Positions 9,911 through 19,034 of a stretch of DNA of 64,000 nt are shown here, piece by piece (within the stretch, counting starts at the first letter, position 1; each line of letters starts with the position of its first letter). The notes under the pieces are model-generated. The model was not told the DNA's origin, made no database searches, and worked only from the letters and a program-made list of their open reading frames with translations. Source of the stretch: Rhizobium sp. PDO1-076 (lineage in GTDB: Bacteria > Pseudomonadota > Alphaproteobacteria > Rhizobiales > Rhizobiaceae); the NCBI RefSeq assembly GCF_000247475.1, contig NZ_AHZC01000033.1, positions 1 to 64,000 of the forward strand, given 5' to 3'. The position numbers and the translations under genes were made by a program.

Positions 9911-9940
9911 CCGGCAAGGCTCTTGCCTTGCCGGCTTTCC
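9911..9940 (+). terminator. Rho-independent terminator after chrA
   Basis: CCGGCAAG (9911-9918) pairs with CTTGCCGG (9927-9934), followed by CTTTCCTTT. It lies 34 bp past the chrA stop. Confidence 0.75.
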
Positions 9941-9982
9941 TTTGCCATGTCAGCCCACACGATCTTGAAGTCAGGAATGAAC

Positions 9983-10834
9983 ATGGCACTCGGCATTTCC
10001 ACCCTAGGCGACGTCACCGCGAACTATGATGTCATCCTCTGCGATGTCTGGGGCGTGCTGCATAACGGCATCGATGCCTTTCCGGCCGCCTCGGAAGCCC
10101 TGACGGCAGCCCGTAAGGTGGGTGTCACGGTTGTCCTGATCACCAATTCACCGCGTCCGGCGCCGGGCGTCATCACCCAGCTCCGCGCCATCGGTGTCGC
10201 CGATACCGCCTATGACAGGATCATCACCTCCGGCGACGTCACGCGCACGTTGATCGCGGCCGGTCCGAAGAAGGTCTTCCTGCTGGGTCCCGAGCGCGAC
10301 ATGCCGCTGCTCGAAGGGCTGGATGTCGAGGCCGTTGCCGCCGATCAGGCCGATTGCATCGTCTGCACCGGCTTCTTCGATGACGAGACCGAGGTGCCGG
10401 AAGACTATACCGCGATGCTGACCGAATTCGCCGCCCGCAAGGTTCCGTTGATCTGCGCCAATCCCGATCTGGTCGTCGAGCGCGGCCATCGGCTGATCCC
10501 CTGCGCCGGTGCCGTAGCTGCCTATTACAACACGCTCGGCGGCGAGACCCGCATTGCCGGCAAGCCGCATGCGCCGATCTATGCGGCAACGCTTGCCGCA
10601 GCCGGCGAGGCGCGCGGCAGCGCGATCGACACGGCCCGCGTTCTGGCGATCGGCGACGGCATGCCGACCGATGTGCGCGGTGCCATCGATGCCGGCCTCG
10701 ACCTTCTCTATATCTCGGGCGGCATCCATGCGGCCGAGTATTCGCCGACCGGCACCACGGATGAACCGGCGCTGCACGATTTCCTCAAGCGCGAGAACGC
10801 CGCGCCGAAATTCTGGATGCAGCGGTTGGCATAA
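9983..10834 (+). CDS. HAD superfamily class IIA phosphatase (TIGR01459-like)
   Basis: A 283-residue HAD phosphatase of the NagD/PGP-like class IIA type. Motif I is DVILCDVWGVLHNG (residues about 12-25), motif II is VVLITNSPR, and motif III/IV is VLAIGDGMPTDVRGAIDAG near the C-terminus. The substrate is unknown; relatives act on sugar phosphates, pyridoxal phosphate or nucleotides. ATG 9983 is preferred over the ATG two codons earlier because AGGA lies seven bases upstream. It stands 11 bp before ribF and is probably co-transcribed, so a role near flavin nucleotides is conceivable but not shown. Confidence 0.85.
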   Translation: MALGISTLGDVTANYDVILCDVWGVLHNGIDAFPAASEALTAARKVGVTVVLITNSPRPAPGVITQLRAIGVADTAYDRIITSGDVTRTLIAAGPKKVFLLGPERDMPLLEGLDVEAVAADQADCIVCTGFFDDETEVPEDYTAMLTEFAARKVPLICANPDLVVERGHRLIPCAGAVAAYYNTLGGETRIAGKPHAPIYAATLAAAGEARGSAIDTARVLAIGDGMPTDVRGAIDAGLDLLYISGGIHAAEYSPTGTTDEPALHDFLKRENAAPKFWMQRLA

Positions 10835-10845
10835 GGCAGACAGGC

Positions 10846-11826
10846 ATGACCGTATTCCATCGCAACGAGAAGAAAGAAGCGCTGCCTTCGCTCCTGACCG
10901 GCGGTGTCGTGGCGATCGGCAATTTTGATGGCGTGCATCGCGGCCATCAGGCGGTGCTCAGTCGTGCATTGGAACGCGCCGAAGCCTTGGGCGTCCCGGC
11001 CCTTGTCCTGACCTTCGAGCCCCATCCGCGCTCGGTCTTCAATCCGCAAAAACCGGTTTTTCGCCTGACACCGGCCCCGCTGCGCGCCCGCATCCTCGAG
11101 GCCATGGGTTTCCAGTCGGTCATCGAATATCCGTTCGACGTCGATTTTTCCCAGCGCTCGGCCGAGGATTTCGTCCGCTCCATCCTGGTCGAATGGCTCG
11201 GCGCCCGCGAGGTTGTCACCGGTTTCGATTTCCATTTCGGCAAGGGCCGCGAGGGCGGTCCGGCCTTCCTGATGGAAGCAGGCAGCCGCCATGGCTTTGG
11301 CGTGACGCTGGTCGATGCCTTCCGTGACGAAGGCGCCGACGTGGTGTCGTCCAGCCGCATCCGCAATCTTCTCGCCGATGGCAATGTGTCCGAGGCGGCC
11401 GGCCTGCTCGGCTACCGCTTCACCGTCGAGGCGGAAGTGGTCAAGGGCAACCAACTTGGCCGCACGCTCGGCTTTCCGACCGCCAACATGAAGCTTGCGC
11501 CGGAAGCGACGTTGCGCGCCGGCATCTACGCCGTGCGCTTTCGCCGGGCGGATGGCGTGATCCGCGATGGCGTTGCAAGCTTCGGCTATCGCCCGACCGT
11601 TACCGACAACGGCGCCGCCTGGCTGGAAACCTTCGTTTTTGATTTTTCCGGCGATCTCTATGGCGAGACCTGTTCGGTCTCCTTCTTCGGTCACCTGCGC
11701 GACGAATGGAAGTTCGATGGCCTCGATCCGCTGGTCGCCCAGATCAGGAAGGACGAGCAGGAGGCGAGGGCGCTGCTCGCGGGCGTCCGGCCGATCGGCG
11801 AACTGGATGAAAAGATCAGCTTCTGA
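10846..11826 (+). CDS. ribF: bifunctional riboflavin kinase/FAD synthetase RibF
   Basis: Converts riboflavin to FMN and FMN to FAD. In 326 residues, the N-terminal FAD synthetase domain (about 1-185) shows the nucleotidyltransferase motif GNFDGVHRGHQAVL and later SSSRIRNLLADGNV. The C-terminal riboflavin kinase domain (about 190-310) shows GRTLGFPTANMKL and the GIYAVRF strand. Length and domain order are those of standard RibF. It follows a HAD phosphatase gene by 11 bp. No FMN riboswitch fold was noticed upstream. Confidence 0.97.
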   Translation: MTVFHRNEKKEALPSLLTGGVVAIGNFDGVHRGHQAVLSRALERAEALGVPALVLTFEPHPRSVFNPQKPVFRLTPAPLRARILEAMGFQSVIEYPFDVDFSQRSAEDFVRSILVEWLGAREVVTGFDFHFGKGREGGPAFLMEAGSRHGFGVTLVDAFRDEGADVVSSSRIRNLLADGNVSEAAGLLGYRFTVEAEVVKGNQLGRTLGFPTANMKLAPEATLRAGIYAVRFRRADGVIRDGVASFGYRPTVTDNGAAWLETFVFDFSGDLYGETCSVSFFGHLRDEWKFDGLDPLVAQIRKDEQEARALLAGVRPIGELDEKISF

Positions 11827-12011
11827 GATGCTTTCGGCGCATCCTTGACCATGCGTGCTGGCGCTGGATCTCTTGCCGGCAGGCGGCGCACCGCGCGCTG
11901 TTCCTTATGATTTCTTTACGTCCGCCCCCCAATTTCCAAATCGAGACTTTATCTCCATCGCCTTAAATTCTCATTGGCCGTCGATGACGGCGGTTGATGA
12001 GGAACGAAGCG

Positions 12012-12596
12012 ATGAGAGTAGCAGGCGGAAACGGTGCATGGTCGGGCCTGGAGTTTCTGGCCCCGTTGCGCAGCATGCGTGATGATCGTGATGGCAAAAC
12101 TCTTGAAGGCAAGGCTGACGAACCTTTAAAATCGCCATCTTCGGGTGCGGTCCGCACAGCAGCCAACACGGACCACCCCGGACCCGGCGGATACGAACCG
12201 CTGCACAATGTCGGCGGGCTGGACGATCTCGCCAAGCGCATCTCGGTGTCGCCGGTCCTGCGCGAGCACCTGATCTGGGCAGCAGTTCCGCTGCTGGAGC
12301 CGATGACCGGCCTGCGCGATGCCCCGTCTGATTTTCGTGCCTTTAGCGGGCTGATGGAGCGGGAGGCTCATGTCGAGGCGCTGCTGCTTCTGGCAAGCCG
12401 ACTGGCGCCGAATATCGCCTTGTCCAGGCTTGTCCGGTCGCACGGCGTCTGGCTGTGCCGGGCCCAGGTGGTCTGCAAGGGCACGACGGGCGAACGGACC
12501 CAGCGGTGCTTCCGCGCTGTGCATTCCGATGCGCCTGCCGCCATGCTTCTGGCAATCCTCATTGCCGCAAGTCCCGCCTGGAGCACGGCCCGATGA
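12012..12596 (+). CDS. hypothetical protein coupled to a DapA-like gene
   Basis: Not recognised. It has 194 residues. The first 60 or so are polar and low in order (KTLEGKADEPLKSPSSGA). From about residue 75 it looks helical, with LREHLIWAAVPLLEPMTGL and ERQAHVEALLLLAS-like amphipathic stretches (the sequence reads EREAHVEALLLLAS), then AMLLAILIAASPAWS near the end. No signal peptide or clear metal-binding motif. The start ATG at 12012 is chosen because AGGAACGAAG precedes it; earlier TTG/ATG codons at 11994-11999 lack spacing. Its stop overlaps the next start as ATGA, which points to a joint function with the DapA-like protein. Confidence 0.6.
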   Translation: MRVAGGNGAWSGLEFLAPLRSMRDDRDGKTLEGKADEPLKSPSSGAVRTAANTDHPGPGGYEPLHNVGGLDDLAKRISVSPVLREHLIWAAVPLLEPMTGLRDAPSDFRAFSGLMEREAHVEALLLLASRLAPNIALSRLVRSHGVWLCRAQVVCKGTTGERTQRCFRAVHSDAPAAMLLAILIAASPAWSTAR

Positions 12597-13558
12597 CACT
12601 GGCGCCCCAACGCATGACCGGGGTCTTCACCGATCTCGTCACGCCTTTCCGTCACGGAGCGCTCGATCTCATCGGTTTGAAGACGCTGGTGGAATGGCAG
12701 GTTCGCTCCGGTGTGTCCGGACTTGTCGTGTGCGGCGAGGGCGGTGAGGCACCTGTTCTGAATGATGCCGAGCGCGTTGCCGTGATTTCGACCACGCTCG
12801 AGGTTACGGCCGGAACGGTCCCGGTGCTGGTTGGCACCGGCACCAATGCGACGGAACGTACCATCGCGCTGACCCGCGAGGCGCGGGCATTGGGTGCAGA
12901 TGCGGCCGTGGTGGTTGTGCCCTACTACAGCAAGCCGACCCAGGAGGGGCTGTTTCGCCATGTCGAGGCCGTGGCCAGCGCGGTAGACCTGCCACTGATC
13001 ATCGTCAACCGGCCACGCCATACGGCGATTGACGTCTCGCCGGCCTTGCTCGAGCGGTTCGCCGGTCTGTCCGGCATCGTCGGCTTTGCCGACTACGCCG
13101 GCGACATCAGTCGGCCCTTGGTGCTGCGTGAGCAGGACCGGCGTCGCATACCCCGCAATGGTATGCCCCATGGCGGCCTGCCGGTGTATTCGGGGGATGA
13201 TCGCACCGCGCTTGCGCTCGGCCTGATGGGTGCGCAAGGCACTTTTTCGCTGGCCGCCAACGTCGCGCCGCGCCTGGTCGTCGCGATGCATCATGCCTTC
13301 CATGGCGGAAACGTCAGCGCCGCCCGCACGCTGCAGCAGACGCTCTATCCGCTTTTCATCGCGATCGATGCCGAACAGGCGGTTGCCGCCACCAAGCAGG
13401 CGCTGGCCTTCGTGCTCGGCCTTGCTCCCGATGTCCGCCTGCCGCTCACCGAAGTCGAGCAGCCGGTGGTCGCCGAAATCAGGCAGGCTCTGTCCTTGCT
13501 GGCAGTCCCGGCCAAAGGCTTGGTCAGCGGCGATCCAAGCCTGCACAGACCGGCCTGA
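12593..13558 (+). CDS. DapA-like (DHDPS/NAL family) protein lacking the Schiff-base lysine
   Basis: A 321-residue TIM-barrel protein of the dihydrodipicolinate synthase/N-acetylneuraminate lyase family. The motif VVPYYSKPTQEGLFRHV (Y112 aligned with the catalytic Tyr133 of E. coli DapA) is present. In the strand that normally holds the Schiff-base lysine (GIKEATG in E. coli) the sequence is GFADYAG, with A166 at the lysine position. The GTTGES motif is also altered to CGEGGEAP. Class I aldolase chemistry therefore seems impossible, and the protein may be a binding or regulatory paralogue. It overlaps the upstream hypothetical gene by 4 bp. A bona fide dapA is expected elsewhere in the genome. 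Confidence 0.85.
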   Translation: MTLAPQRMTGVFTDLVTPFRHGALDLIGLKTLVEWQVRSGVSGLVVCGEGGEAPVLNDAERVAVISTTLEVTAGTVPVLVGTGTNATERTIALTREARALGADAAVVVVPYYSKPTQEGLFRHVEAVASAVDLPLIIVNRPRHTAIDVSPALLERFAGLSGIVGFADYAGDISRPLVLREQDRRRIPRNGMPHGGLPVYSGDDRTALALGLMGAQGTFSLAANVAPRLVVAMHHAFHGGNVSAARTLQQTLYPLFIAIDAEQAVAATKQALAFVLGLAPDVRLPLTEVEQPVVAEIRQALSLLAVPAKGLVSGDPSLHRPA

Positions 13559-13581
13559 AACGCAATCACCACGCCGATATC

Positions 13582-13878
13582 ATGAAACAACAGGAATTCA
13601 CTGTCATGGGTTACTTCGATCATCAAACCTGGAACGCCAAGTCCGCCCCGCGCTTTACCGTCGGCCGCGATCACCATGGCTGGTGGGTCGTGCATGATCG
13701 TGAAGGCAGGGTCGGCGGACTGTTTGCCAGCGAGGATGCTGCCCTGCATTTTGCCGCCATCGAATGCGACAGGAAACCGGGCGCGATCTGCCGGGCGCCC
13801 GAAAGCGACGTCGTCGAACTGGGTTCCTTCACCAGCGATCGCTGGAGCGCTGGGGACGGCGGCGCGCCACGCCACTGA
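13582..13878 (+). CDS. small hypothetical protein
   Basis: 98 residues, not assigned to a family. The central part reads like a small beta-rich domain, with RFTVGRDHHGWWVVHDREGR followed by GGLFASEDAALHFAAIE, a pattern seen in short DUF2188-type proteins (weak resemblance). Start uncertain: ATG 13582, or ATG 13606 with AGGAATTC about 11 bases upstream. It stands 23 bp behind the DapA-like gene on the same strand and could be the third member of that unit. Confidence 0.55.
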   Translation: MKQQEFTVMGYFDHQTWNAKSAPRFTVGRDHHGWWVVHDREGRVGGLFASEDAALHFAAIECDRKPGAICRAPESDVVELGSFTSDRWSAGDGGAPRH

Positions 13879-14207
13879 TCCTCGGCCGTTGGCTGCCTGC
13901 AGAGCCGGCGCCGACCAAGCGACGACGCCGGGGCCTGTATATTGCCACGGCATCGATCACGTCCCGTGCCGGCCCCGTATATTCCTCTGCCGGCCCCCTT
14001 TCATTTTCCCGCAAAAACACATAGACAAACGCCCGATGACCAGGGCACGGACGCAGATATCCCTCCGAATTATAGGCCCGGCCTTCCGCGCGCTTTGAGC
14101 TGCCGGAGGGTCCGGGTTTTCAGCGCTTGCACAGCGCTTCTCCGTCCTAAACGACAGTTCCCGATTTTTTAGCGCTGCCCTCCCGGCGCGCATTCAATGG
14201 CTAGATC
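13879..14207. other. intergenic region before ileS
   Basis: About 330 bp without a gene. A short repeated block, GTATATT followed by a GC-rich tract, occurs at about 13937 and 13977. CACGG/CCGTG around 13946-13968 could form a weak hairpin. It presumably carries the ileS promoter, but no convincing -35/-10 pair or T-box-like leader was seen. Confidence 0.4.
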
Positions 14208-17168
14208 ATGACCGATACCCCTGAAAAGCTCGATTATTCCAAGACCCTCTATCTGCCGGAAACCGAATTCCCGATGCGCGCAGGCCTGCCGCAGAAGGAA
14301 CCGGAAATGGCCGCCAAATGGCGCCAGATGGACCTCTACAAGAAGCTGCGCTCGTCGGCTGCCGGCCGCGAAAAGTTCGTCCTGCATGACGGCCCGCCCT
14401 ATGCCAACGGCAACATCCATATCGGACACGCGCTGAACAAGGTGCTGAAGGACGTCATCACCCGCTCGTTCCAGATGCGTGGCTATGATGCCAACTATGT
14501 GCCGGGCTGGGATTGCCACGGCCTGCCGATCGAGTGGAAGATCGAGGAAAAGTATCGCGAAAAGGGCAAGGACAAGAACGAGGTCCCGGTCAACGAATTC
14601 CGCAAGGAATGCCGCGAATTTGCGCAGGGCTGGATCGACATCCAGTCGGAAGAATTCCGCCGCCTCGGCATCGAGGGTGATTTCGACCGTCCTTATACGA
14701 CGATGAATTTCCACGCCGAAAGCCGCATCGCCGGCGAACTGCTGAAGATCGCCATGTCCGGCCAGCTTTACCGTGGGTCGAAGCCGATCATGTGGTCGGT
14801 GGTCGAGCGCACGGCACTGGCGGAAGCGGAAGTGGAATATCACGAGGTCGAGAGCGATACGATCTGGGTGAAGTTCCCGGTGGTTGGTAAGTCGCCAATC
14901 GTTGGAAAAGGTGAAGATGGACGGTTTGAAGCGGGCCGCACGGAAGCTGAATATCAGCTTGGGAAAGCCTCGGTCGTCATCTGGACCACCACCCCGTGGA
15001 CCATCCCGGGCAACCGCGCTATCTCCTACTCCTCGAAGATCGAATACGGCCTCTACGAGATCACCGAAGCCACGAACGATTTTGGCCCGCAGCCGGGCGA
15101 GAAGCTGATCTTTGCCAAGCGTCTGGCCGAAGATGCCGCCGCCAAGGCGAAGGTTGCGTTCAAGCTGGTTCGCGATGTGACCGCCGCAGAACTCGGTGCG
15201 ATCACCTGCGACCATCCGCTGAAGGATCTCGGTTACGACTTCGCCGTTCCCCTCATCGATGGTGATCACGTCACCGATGATGCCGGTACCGGTTTCGTCC
15301 ACACCGCCCCGTCGCACGGCCGCGAGGACTTTGAGGCCTGGACGGGTCACGCCAAGATGCTCGCCGAGCGCGGCATCGACACAAAGATCCCGTTCCCGGT
15401 TGATGATGCCGGCTTCTACACCGACGAAGCCCCCGGTTTCGGCCCGTCTGCCGAAGGCGGCGCTGCCCGCGTCATGGATGACAACGGCAAGAAGGGCGAC
15501 GCCAACAAGCGGGTCATGGATTCGCTGATCGCTGCCGGAAACCTGTTTGCCCGTGGCCGCATCAAGCATGAATACCCGCATTCCTGGCGCTCGAAGAAGC
15601 CGATCATCTTCCGCAACACGCCGCAATGGTTCGTCTATATGGACAAGGAACTCGGCGACGGCACGACGCTGCGTTCGCGTGCCTTATCGGCCATCGACGA
15701 CACTCGCTTCGTGCCATCAGCCGGCCAGAACCGCCTGCGCGCCATGATCGAGGGCCGACCGGACTGGGTGCTGTCGCGCCAGCGCGCCTGGGGCGTGCCG
15801 ATCTGCGTCTTCGCCGATGCCGAAGGCAATGTGTTGAAGGATGAAGAGGTCAATGCCCGCATTCTCGAAGCCTTCGAGAAGGAAGGTGCGGACGCCTGGT
15901 TTGCCGAGGGCGCAAAGGAGCGCTTCCTCGGCAATGGGCACGACGGCGAAAAGTGGCAGATGGTCACCGACATCCTCGATGTCTGGTTCGATTCAGGCTC
16001 GACCCATACCTTTACGCTGGAAGACCGCCCGGACCTGAAATGGCCGGCGGATGTCTATCTCGAAGGCTCAGACCAGCATCGTGGCTGGTTCCATTCGTCG
16101 CTGCTCGAAAGCTGCGCGACGCGCGGCCGCGCGCCCTACAACGCCGTCGTCACCCATGGTTTCATCATGGATGAGAAGGGCGAGAAGATGTCGAAGTCGA
16201 AGGGCAATGTCACCGCCCCGCAGAGCATCATGAAGGACGCGGGCGCCGATATCCTGCGCCTCTGGGTCATGTCGTCCGACTATGCCGAGGACCTGCGCGT
16301 CGGCAAGACGATCATCCAGACCAATATCGACGCCTATCGCAAGATCCGCAATACGATCCGCTGGATGCTCGGCACGCTCGCCCACGACAAGGGCGAGGAG
16401 ATTTCCTATGCCGACCTGCCGGAACTCGAAAAGCTGATGTTGCATCGCCTGGCCGAGCTCGACCAGCTGGTCCGCAAGGCTTACGACGAATTCGACTTCA
16501 AGCGCATCACCCGTGCGCTCACCGATTTCGCCAATGTCGAGCTGTCGGCCTTCTATTTCGACATCCGCAAGGATACGCTCTACTGCGATGCGCCATCGAG
16601 CCTGAAGCGCCGCTCGGCCCTGTTCGTCATCCGCAAGCTGTTCGATAGCCTCGTGCTGTGGTTTGCGCCGATGATGCCGTTCACTACGGAAGAGGCCTGG
16701 CTGTCGCGCGATCCGAATGCCGTTTCGGTGCATCTGGAACAGTTCCCGGTGATCCCGGCCGAATGGTCGAACGAGCCCGTGGCAGAGAAGTGGAAGAAGG
16801 TTCGCACCGTCCGCCGTGCCGTCACCGGCGCGCTGGAACTCGAGCGCAAGGACAAGCGCATCGGTTCGTCGCTGGAGGCAGCCCCGGTCGTGCATGTCGC
16901 CGATCCGGACCTGCTGGCGGCGCTCGAAGGCCTCGACTTTGCCGAGATCTGCATCACGTCGGATATCACCGTTGTCGGTGGCGAAGGCCCGCAGGACGCT
17001 TTCCGTCTGGACGACGGCACCAGGGTCTCGGTCGAGCCGAAGCTTGCCGAGGGCGTGAAATGCGCCCGCTCGTGGAGGATCACCAAGGACGTCGGCAGCG
17101 ACGCCGACTATCCCGATGTCTCGGCCCGCGATGCCAAGGCCCTGCGCGAGCTGGCGGCAGCGCTCTGA
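14208..17168 (+). CDS. ileS: isoleucyl-tRNA synthetase
   Basis: Charges tRNA-Ile with isoleucine and edits misactivated valine. The class I signature HIGH is at residues 71-74 and KMSKS at about residue 661 ([10 protein letters not shown]). The editing domain (CP1, about residues 190-430) includes [12 protein letters not shown] and the [12 protein letters not shown] motif. At 986 residues it is in the normal bacterial range. The C-terminal zinc-finger cysteines of some IleS forms are not evident. The next gene downstream is a lipoprotein rather than lspA. Confidence 0.98.
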   Translation: MTDTPEKLDYSKTLYLPETEFPMRAGLPQKEPEMAAKWRQMDLYKKLRSSAAGREKFVLHDGPPYANGNIHIGHALNKVLKDVITRSFQMRGYDANYVPGWDCHGLPIEWKIEEKYREKGKDKNEVPVNEFRKECREFAQGWIDIQSEEFRRLGIEGDFDRPYTTMNFHAESRIAGELLKIAMSGQLYRGSKPIMWSVVERTALAEAEVEYHEVESDTIWVKFPVVGKSPIVGKGEDGRFEAGRTEAEYQLGKASVVIWTTTPWTIPGNRAISYSSKIEYGLYEITEATNDFGPQPGEKLIFAKRLAEDAAAKAKVAFKLVRDVTAAELGAITCDHPLKDLGYDFAVPLIDGDHVTDDAGTGFVHTAPSHGREDFEAWTGHAKMLAERGIDTKIPFPVDDAGFYTDEAPGFGPSAEGGAARVMDDNGKKGDANKRVMDSLIAAGNLFARGRIKHEYPHSWRSKKPIIFRNTPQWFVYMDKELGDGTTLRSRALSAIDDTRFVPSAGQNRLRAMIEGRPDWVLSRQRAWGVPICVFADAEGNVLKDEEVNARILEAFEKEGADAWFAEGAKERFLGNGHDGEKWQMVTDILDVWFDSGSTHTFTLEDRPDLKWPADVYLEGSDQHRGWFHSSLLESCATRGRAPYNAVVTHGFIMDEKGEKMSKSKGNVTAPQSIMKDAGADILRLWVMSSDYAEDLRVGKTIIQTNIDAYRKIRNTIRWMLGTLAHDKGEEISYADLPELEKLMLHRLAELDQLVRKAYDEFDFKRITRALTDFANVELSAFYFDIRKDTLYCDAPSSLKRRSALFVIRKLFDSLVLWFAPMMPFTTEEAWLSRDPNAVSVHLEQFPVIPAEWSNEPVAEKWKKVRTVRRAVTGALELERKDKRIGSSLEAAPVVHVADPDLLAALEGLDFAEICITSDITVVGGEGPQDAFRLDDGTRVSVEPKLAEGVKCARSWRITKDVGSDADYPDVSARDAKALRELAAAL

Positions 17169-17305
17169 CGAAATATTGCCGGATGGTTTGCGCTTTGGCG
17201 GGTCATCCGGTAAAACTGCCTGAAAATGGCCGAAATTTACTGTCAGCGGACACGCTGGGAATTTCGACAAGACAGAACGAAATGCGGCGAGGCTGGTAGG
17301 CATTC

Positions 17306-17935
17306 ATGAAATCGGCATATCTGTTCAGAGTTGGCTTTGGTGTAGCGGGCCTTCTCGGCGCGACGCTCGGCCTGACCGGCTGCCTCGGCAGCCCGACCTA
17401 TGGCACCGACAAGACTGCGATCGAGCAGCTGGCCGATGACGTCGGCTCTGCCGTCTCGATCGCTGGCAAGGAACCCGCTAACAAGGGCACCAAATACAAT
17501 CCGCGTCCGGAGCTGGTCATGCCGCCGTCTGTCGCCCAGGCCACGCTGGTCGCACCGCAGCAGTCGCTGGCCAGCAAGGAAAACCCGGAATGGGTCGAAG
17601 CCCCCGAACAGACGCGTGAGCGCCTTGTCGCCGAGGCCGATGCCAATGCGGACAACCCGAATTACCGTTCTCCGCTGCTCGCCGGTTACGGCACCGCCGG
17701 CACGATGACGGAAACCCAGAAATGGCAGGCCTTCCGCGAAGCCCGCAAGCTGCAGAAGGGTGCCTATCTCGACCAGCGCCGCCTGCTGTCGGATCCGCCG
17801 ACGGAGTATCGCAAGACCGAGGAAACCGAGCTGGCCGATCTCGGCGAGCCGGAATTGAAGAAGCAGAAGCGCCGCAAGAAGGAAGCCAAGGCCGCCCAGC
17901 AGAGCAACAGCTCCTGGTGGATGCCCTTCCAATAA
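17306..17935 (+). CDS. lipoprotein of unknown function
   Basis: A 209-residue protein with a type II signal peptide. A positively charged start and hydrophobic core are followed by the lipobox LTGC with the lipidated C26. The mature part is polar, and the C-terminus is rich in lysine, arginine and glutamine (residues about 180-205). No catalytic motif. The aspect is that of a Rhizobiales-specific envelope lipoprotein. It follows ileS after 137 bp, in which CCGGATG (17179-17185) and CATCCGG (17204-17210) form a hairpin. A strong terminator follows. Confidence 0.8.
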   Translation: MKSAYLFRVGFGVAGLLGATLGLTGCLGSPTYGTDKTAIEQLADDVGSAVSIAGKEPANKGTKYNPRPELVMPPSVAQATLVAPQQSLASKENPEWVEAPEQTRERLVAEADANADNPNYRSPLLAGYGTAGTMTETQKWQAFREARKLQKGAYLDQRRLLSDPPTEYRKTEETELADLGEPELKKQKRRKKEAKAAQQSNSSWWMPFQ

Positions 17936-17960
17936 GATTTACAAAGATGACTTCGATCAG

Positions 17961-17988
17961 GGCAGGGCGGCAACGCCCTGCCTTTTTC
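17961..17988 (+). terminator. Rho-independent terminator after the lipoprotein gene
   Basis: GGCAGGGCG (17961-17969), a GCAA tetraloop, CGCCCTGCC (17974-17982), then TTTTT. A classic intrinsic terminator. Confidence 0.92.
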
Positions 17989-18022
17989 GTATGGCCCGCC
18001 CTTTTCTTATGGATAGAGCACA

Positions 18023-18502
18023 ATGACATTCACCATCCGCCCGGCAACGCCTGACGACGCTGCAACCATTCTAGGCTTCATCACCGAACTCGCCGTCTAT
18101 GAAAAGGCCGGCCACGAAGTGGCCGCGACCGAAGACAGTATTCGCCAGTCGATCTTTGGCCAAGGTTCTGTCACCGAAGCCGCCATCCTCGAGGCGGATG
18201 GCAAGCCGGCCGGCTTTGCCGTCTGGTTTTACAGCTATTCGACTTGGCTGGCGCGCAACGGCCTCTATCTCGAAGACCTCTATGTCTCGCCGGACCATCG
18301 CGGCGGCGGTGCCGGCAAGCTGTTGTTGCGGCATCTTGCGCAGATCGCGGTCGACAAGGGCTGTGGCCGTTTCGAATGGAGCGTGCTTGACTGGAACGAG
18401 CCGGCAATCCGCGTCTATGATGCGATCGGCGCCGAGCCGCAGACCGAGTGGATCCGCTACCGCCTGTCCGGTGACGAGTTGAAGGCTTTCGCCGCCGGTT
18501 GA
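18023..18502 (+). CDS. GNAT family N-acetyltransferase
   Basis: A 159-residue acetyl-CoA-dependent acetyltransferase. Visible are the N-terminal TIRPATPDDAATILGFI, the core strand YLEDLYVSPDHRGGGAGKLLL that carries the acetyl-CoA pyrophosphate-binding motif (R/Q-x-x-G-x-G/A type, about residues 90-105), and the late WNEPAIRVYDAIGA motif common in spermidine/diamine-type GNATs. It resembles diamine N-acetyltransferase-like proteins, but the substrate is open. It converges with tadA with 7 bp between the stops. Confidence 0.88.
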   Translation: MTFTIRPATPDDAATILGFITELAVYEKAGHEVAATEDSIRQSIFGQGSVTEAAILEADGKPAGFAVWFYSYSTWLARNGLYLEDLYVSPDHRGGGAGKLLLRHLAQIAVDKGCGRFEWSVLDWNEPAIRVYDAIGAEPQTEWIRYRLSGDELKAFAAG

Positions 18503-18509
18503 GCGGCGC

Positions 18510-18965
18510 CTAGCTCTCACGCTTCTCCTGGAAGAATGTCCTGAGCATGTCCGCAGCTTCGGTTTCGCGAAAGCCGGAATAGACCTCCGGCTGGTGGTGG
18601 CAGGTGGTCTGCGCATAAAACCGCACGCCATTGTCGACCGCGCCACCCTTAGGGTCGGCGGCAGCATAATAAAGCCGCCGGATGCGGGCAAAGGATATGG
18701 CTGCCGCACACATCGTGCACGGTTCCAGCGTCACATACAGATCGGCATCGACCAGGCGTTCGTCGCAGATGAATGCCCCGGCCCGACGGATCGCCAGGAT
18801 TTCGGCATGCGCGCTGACATCGTTCTGCGCCCGCGTCTCGTTGCCGGCCCGCCCGATGATCTCTCCGTCATGCACGACGACGGCACCGATCGGCACCTCG
18901 CCACGCGCTCCGGCAGCACGCGCCTCGGCAAAAGCCGCCTCCATGAAGCCGTTTGTCTTAGTCAT
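18510..18965 (-). CDS. tadA: tRNA-specific adenosine deaminase TadA
   Basis: Deaminates A34 to inosine in the wobble position of tRNA-Arg(ACG). It has 151 residues with the zinc-dependent deaminase motifs H53-A-E55 (SAHAEILAIR) and PCTMC (C83 and C86). The GEVPIGAVVV segment near residue 22 is typical of TadA rather than of guanine or cytosine deaminases. ATG 18965 is chosen, with GGAAAG nearby; GTG 18980 is an alternative. It is divergent from the pseudouridine synthase gene. Confidence 0.93.
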   Translation of the reverse strand: MTKTNGFMEAAFAEARAAGARGEVPIGAVVVHDGEIIGRAGNETRAQNDVSAHAEILAIRRAGAFICDERLVDADLYVTLEPCTMCAAAISFARIRRLYYAAADPKGGAVDNGVRFYAQTTCHHQPEVYSGFRETEAADMLRTFFQEKRES

Positions 18966-19034
18966 GCGTGAACTTTCCACTTAACCAGAGCCGCGCGACC
19001 TGATACGACAGCCCAAACCACAGGCAAATAGCAA

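Noticed and set aside
10835-10846. FMN riboswitch in front of ribF
   Set aside because: Only 11 bases separate ribF from the preceding gene, and no FMN-type fold was seen upstream of that gene.
13879-14207. T-box or other aptamer leader of ileS
   Set aside because: No specifier stem or T-box sequence is visible, and T-boxes are not expected in this group of bacteria.
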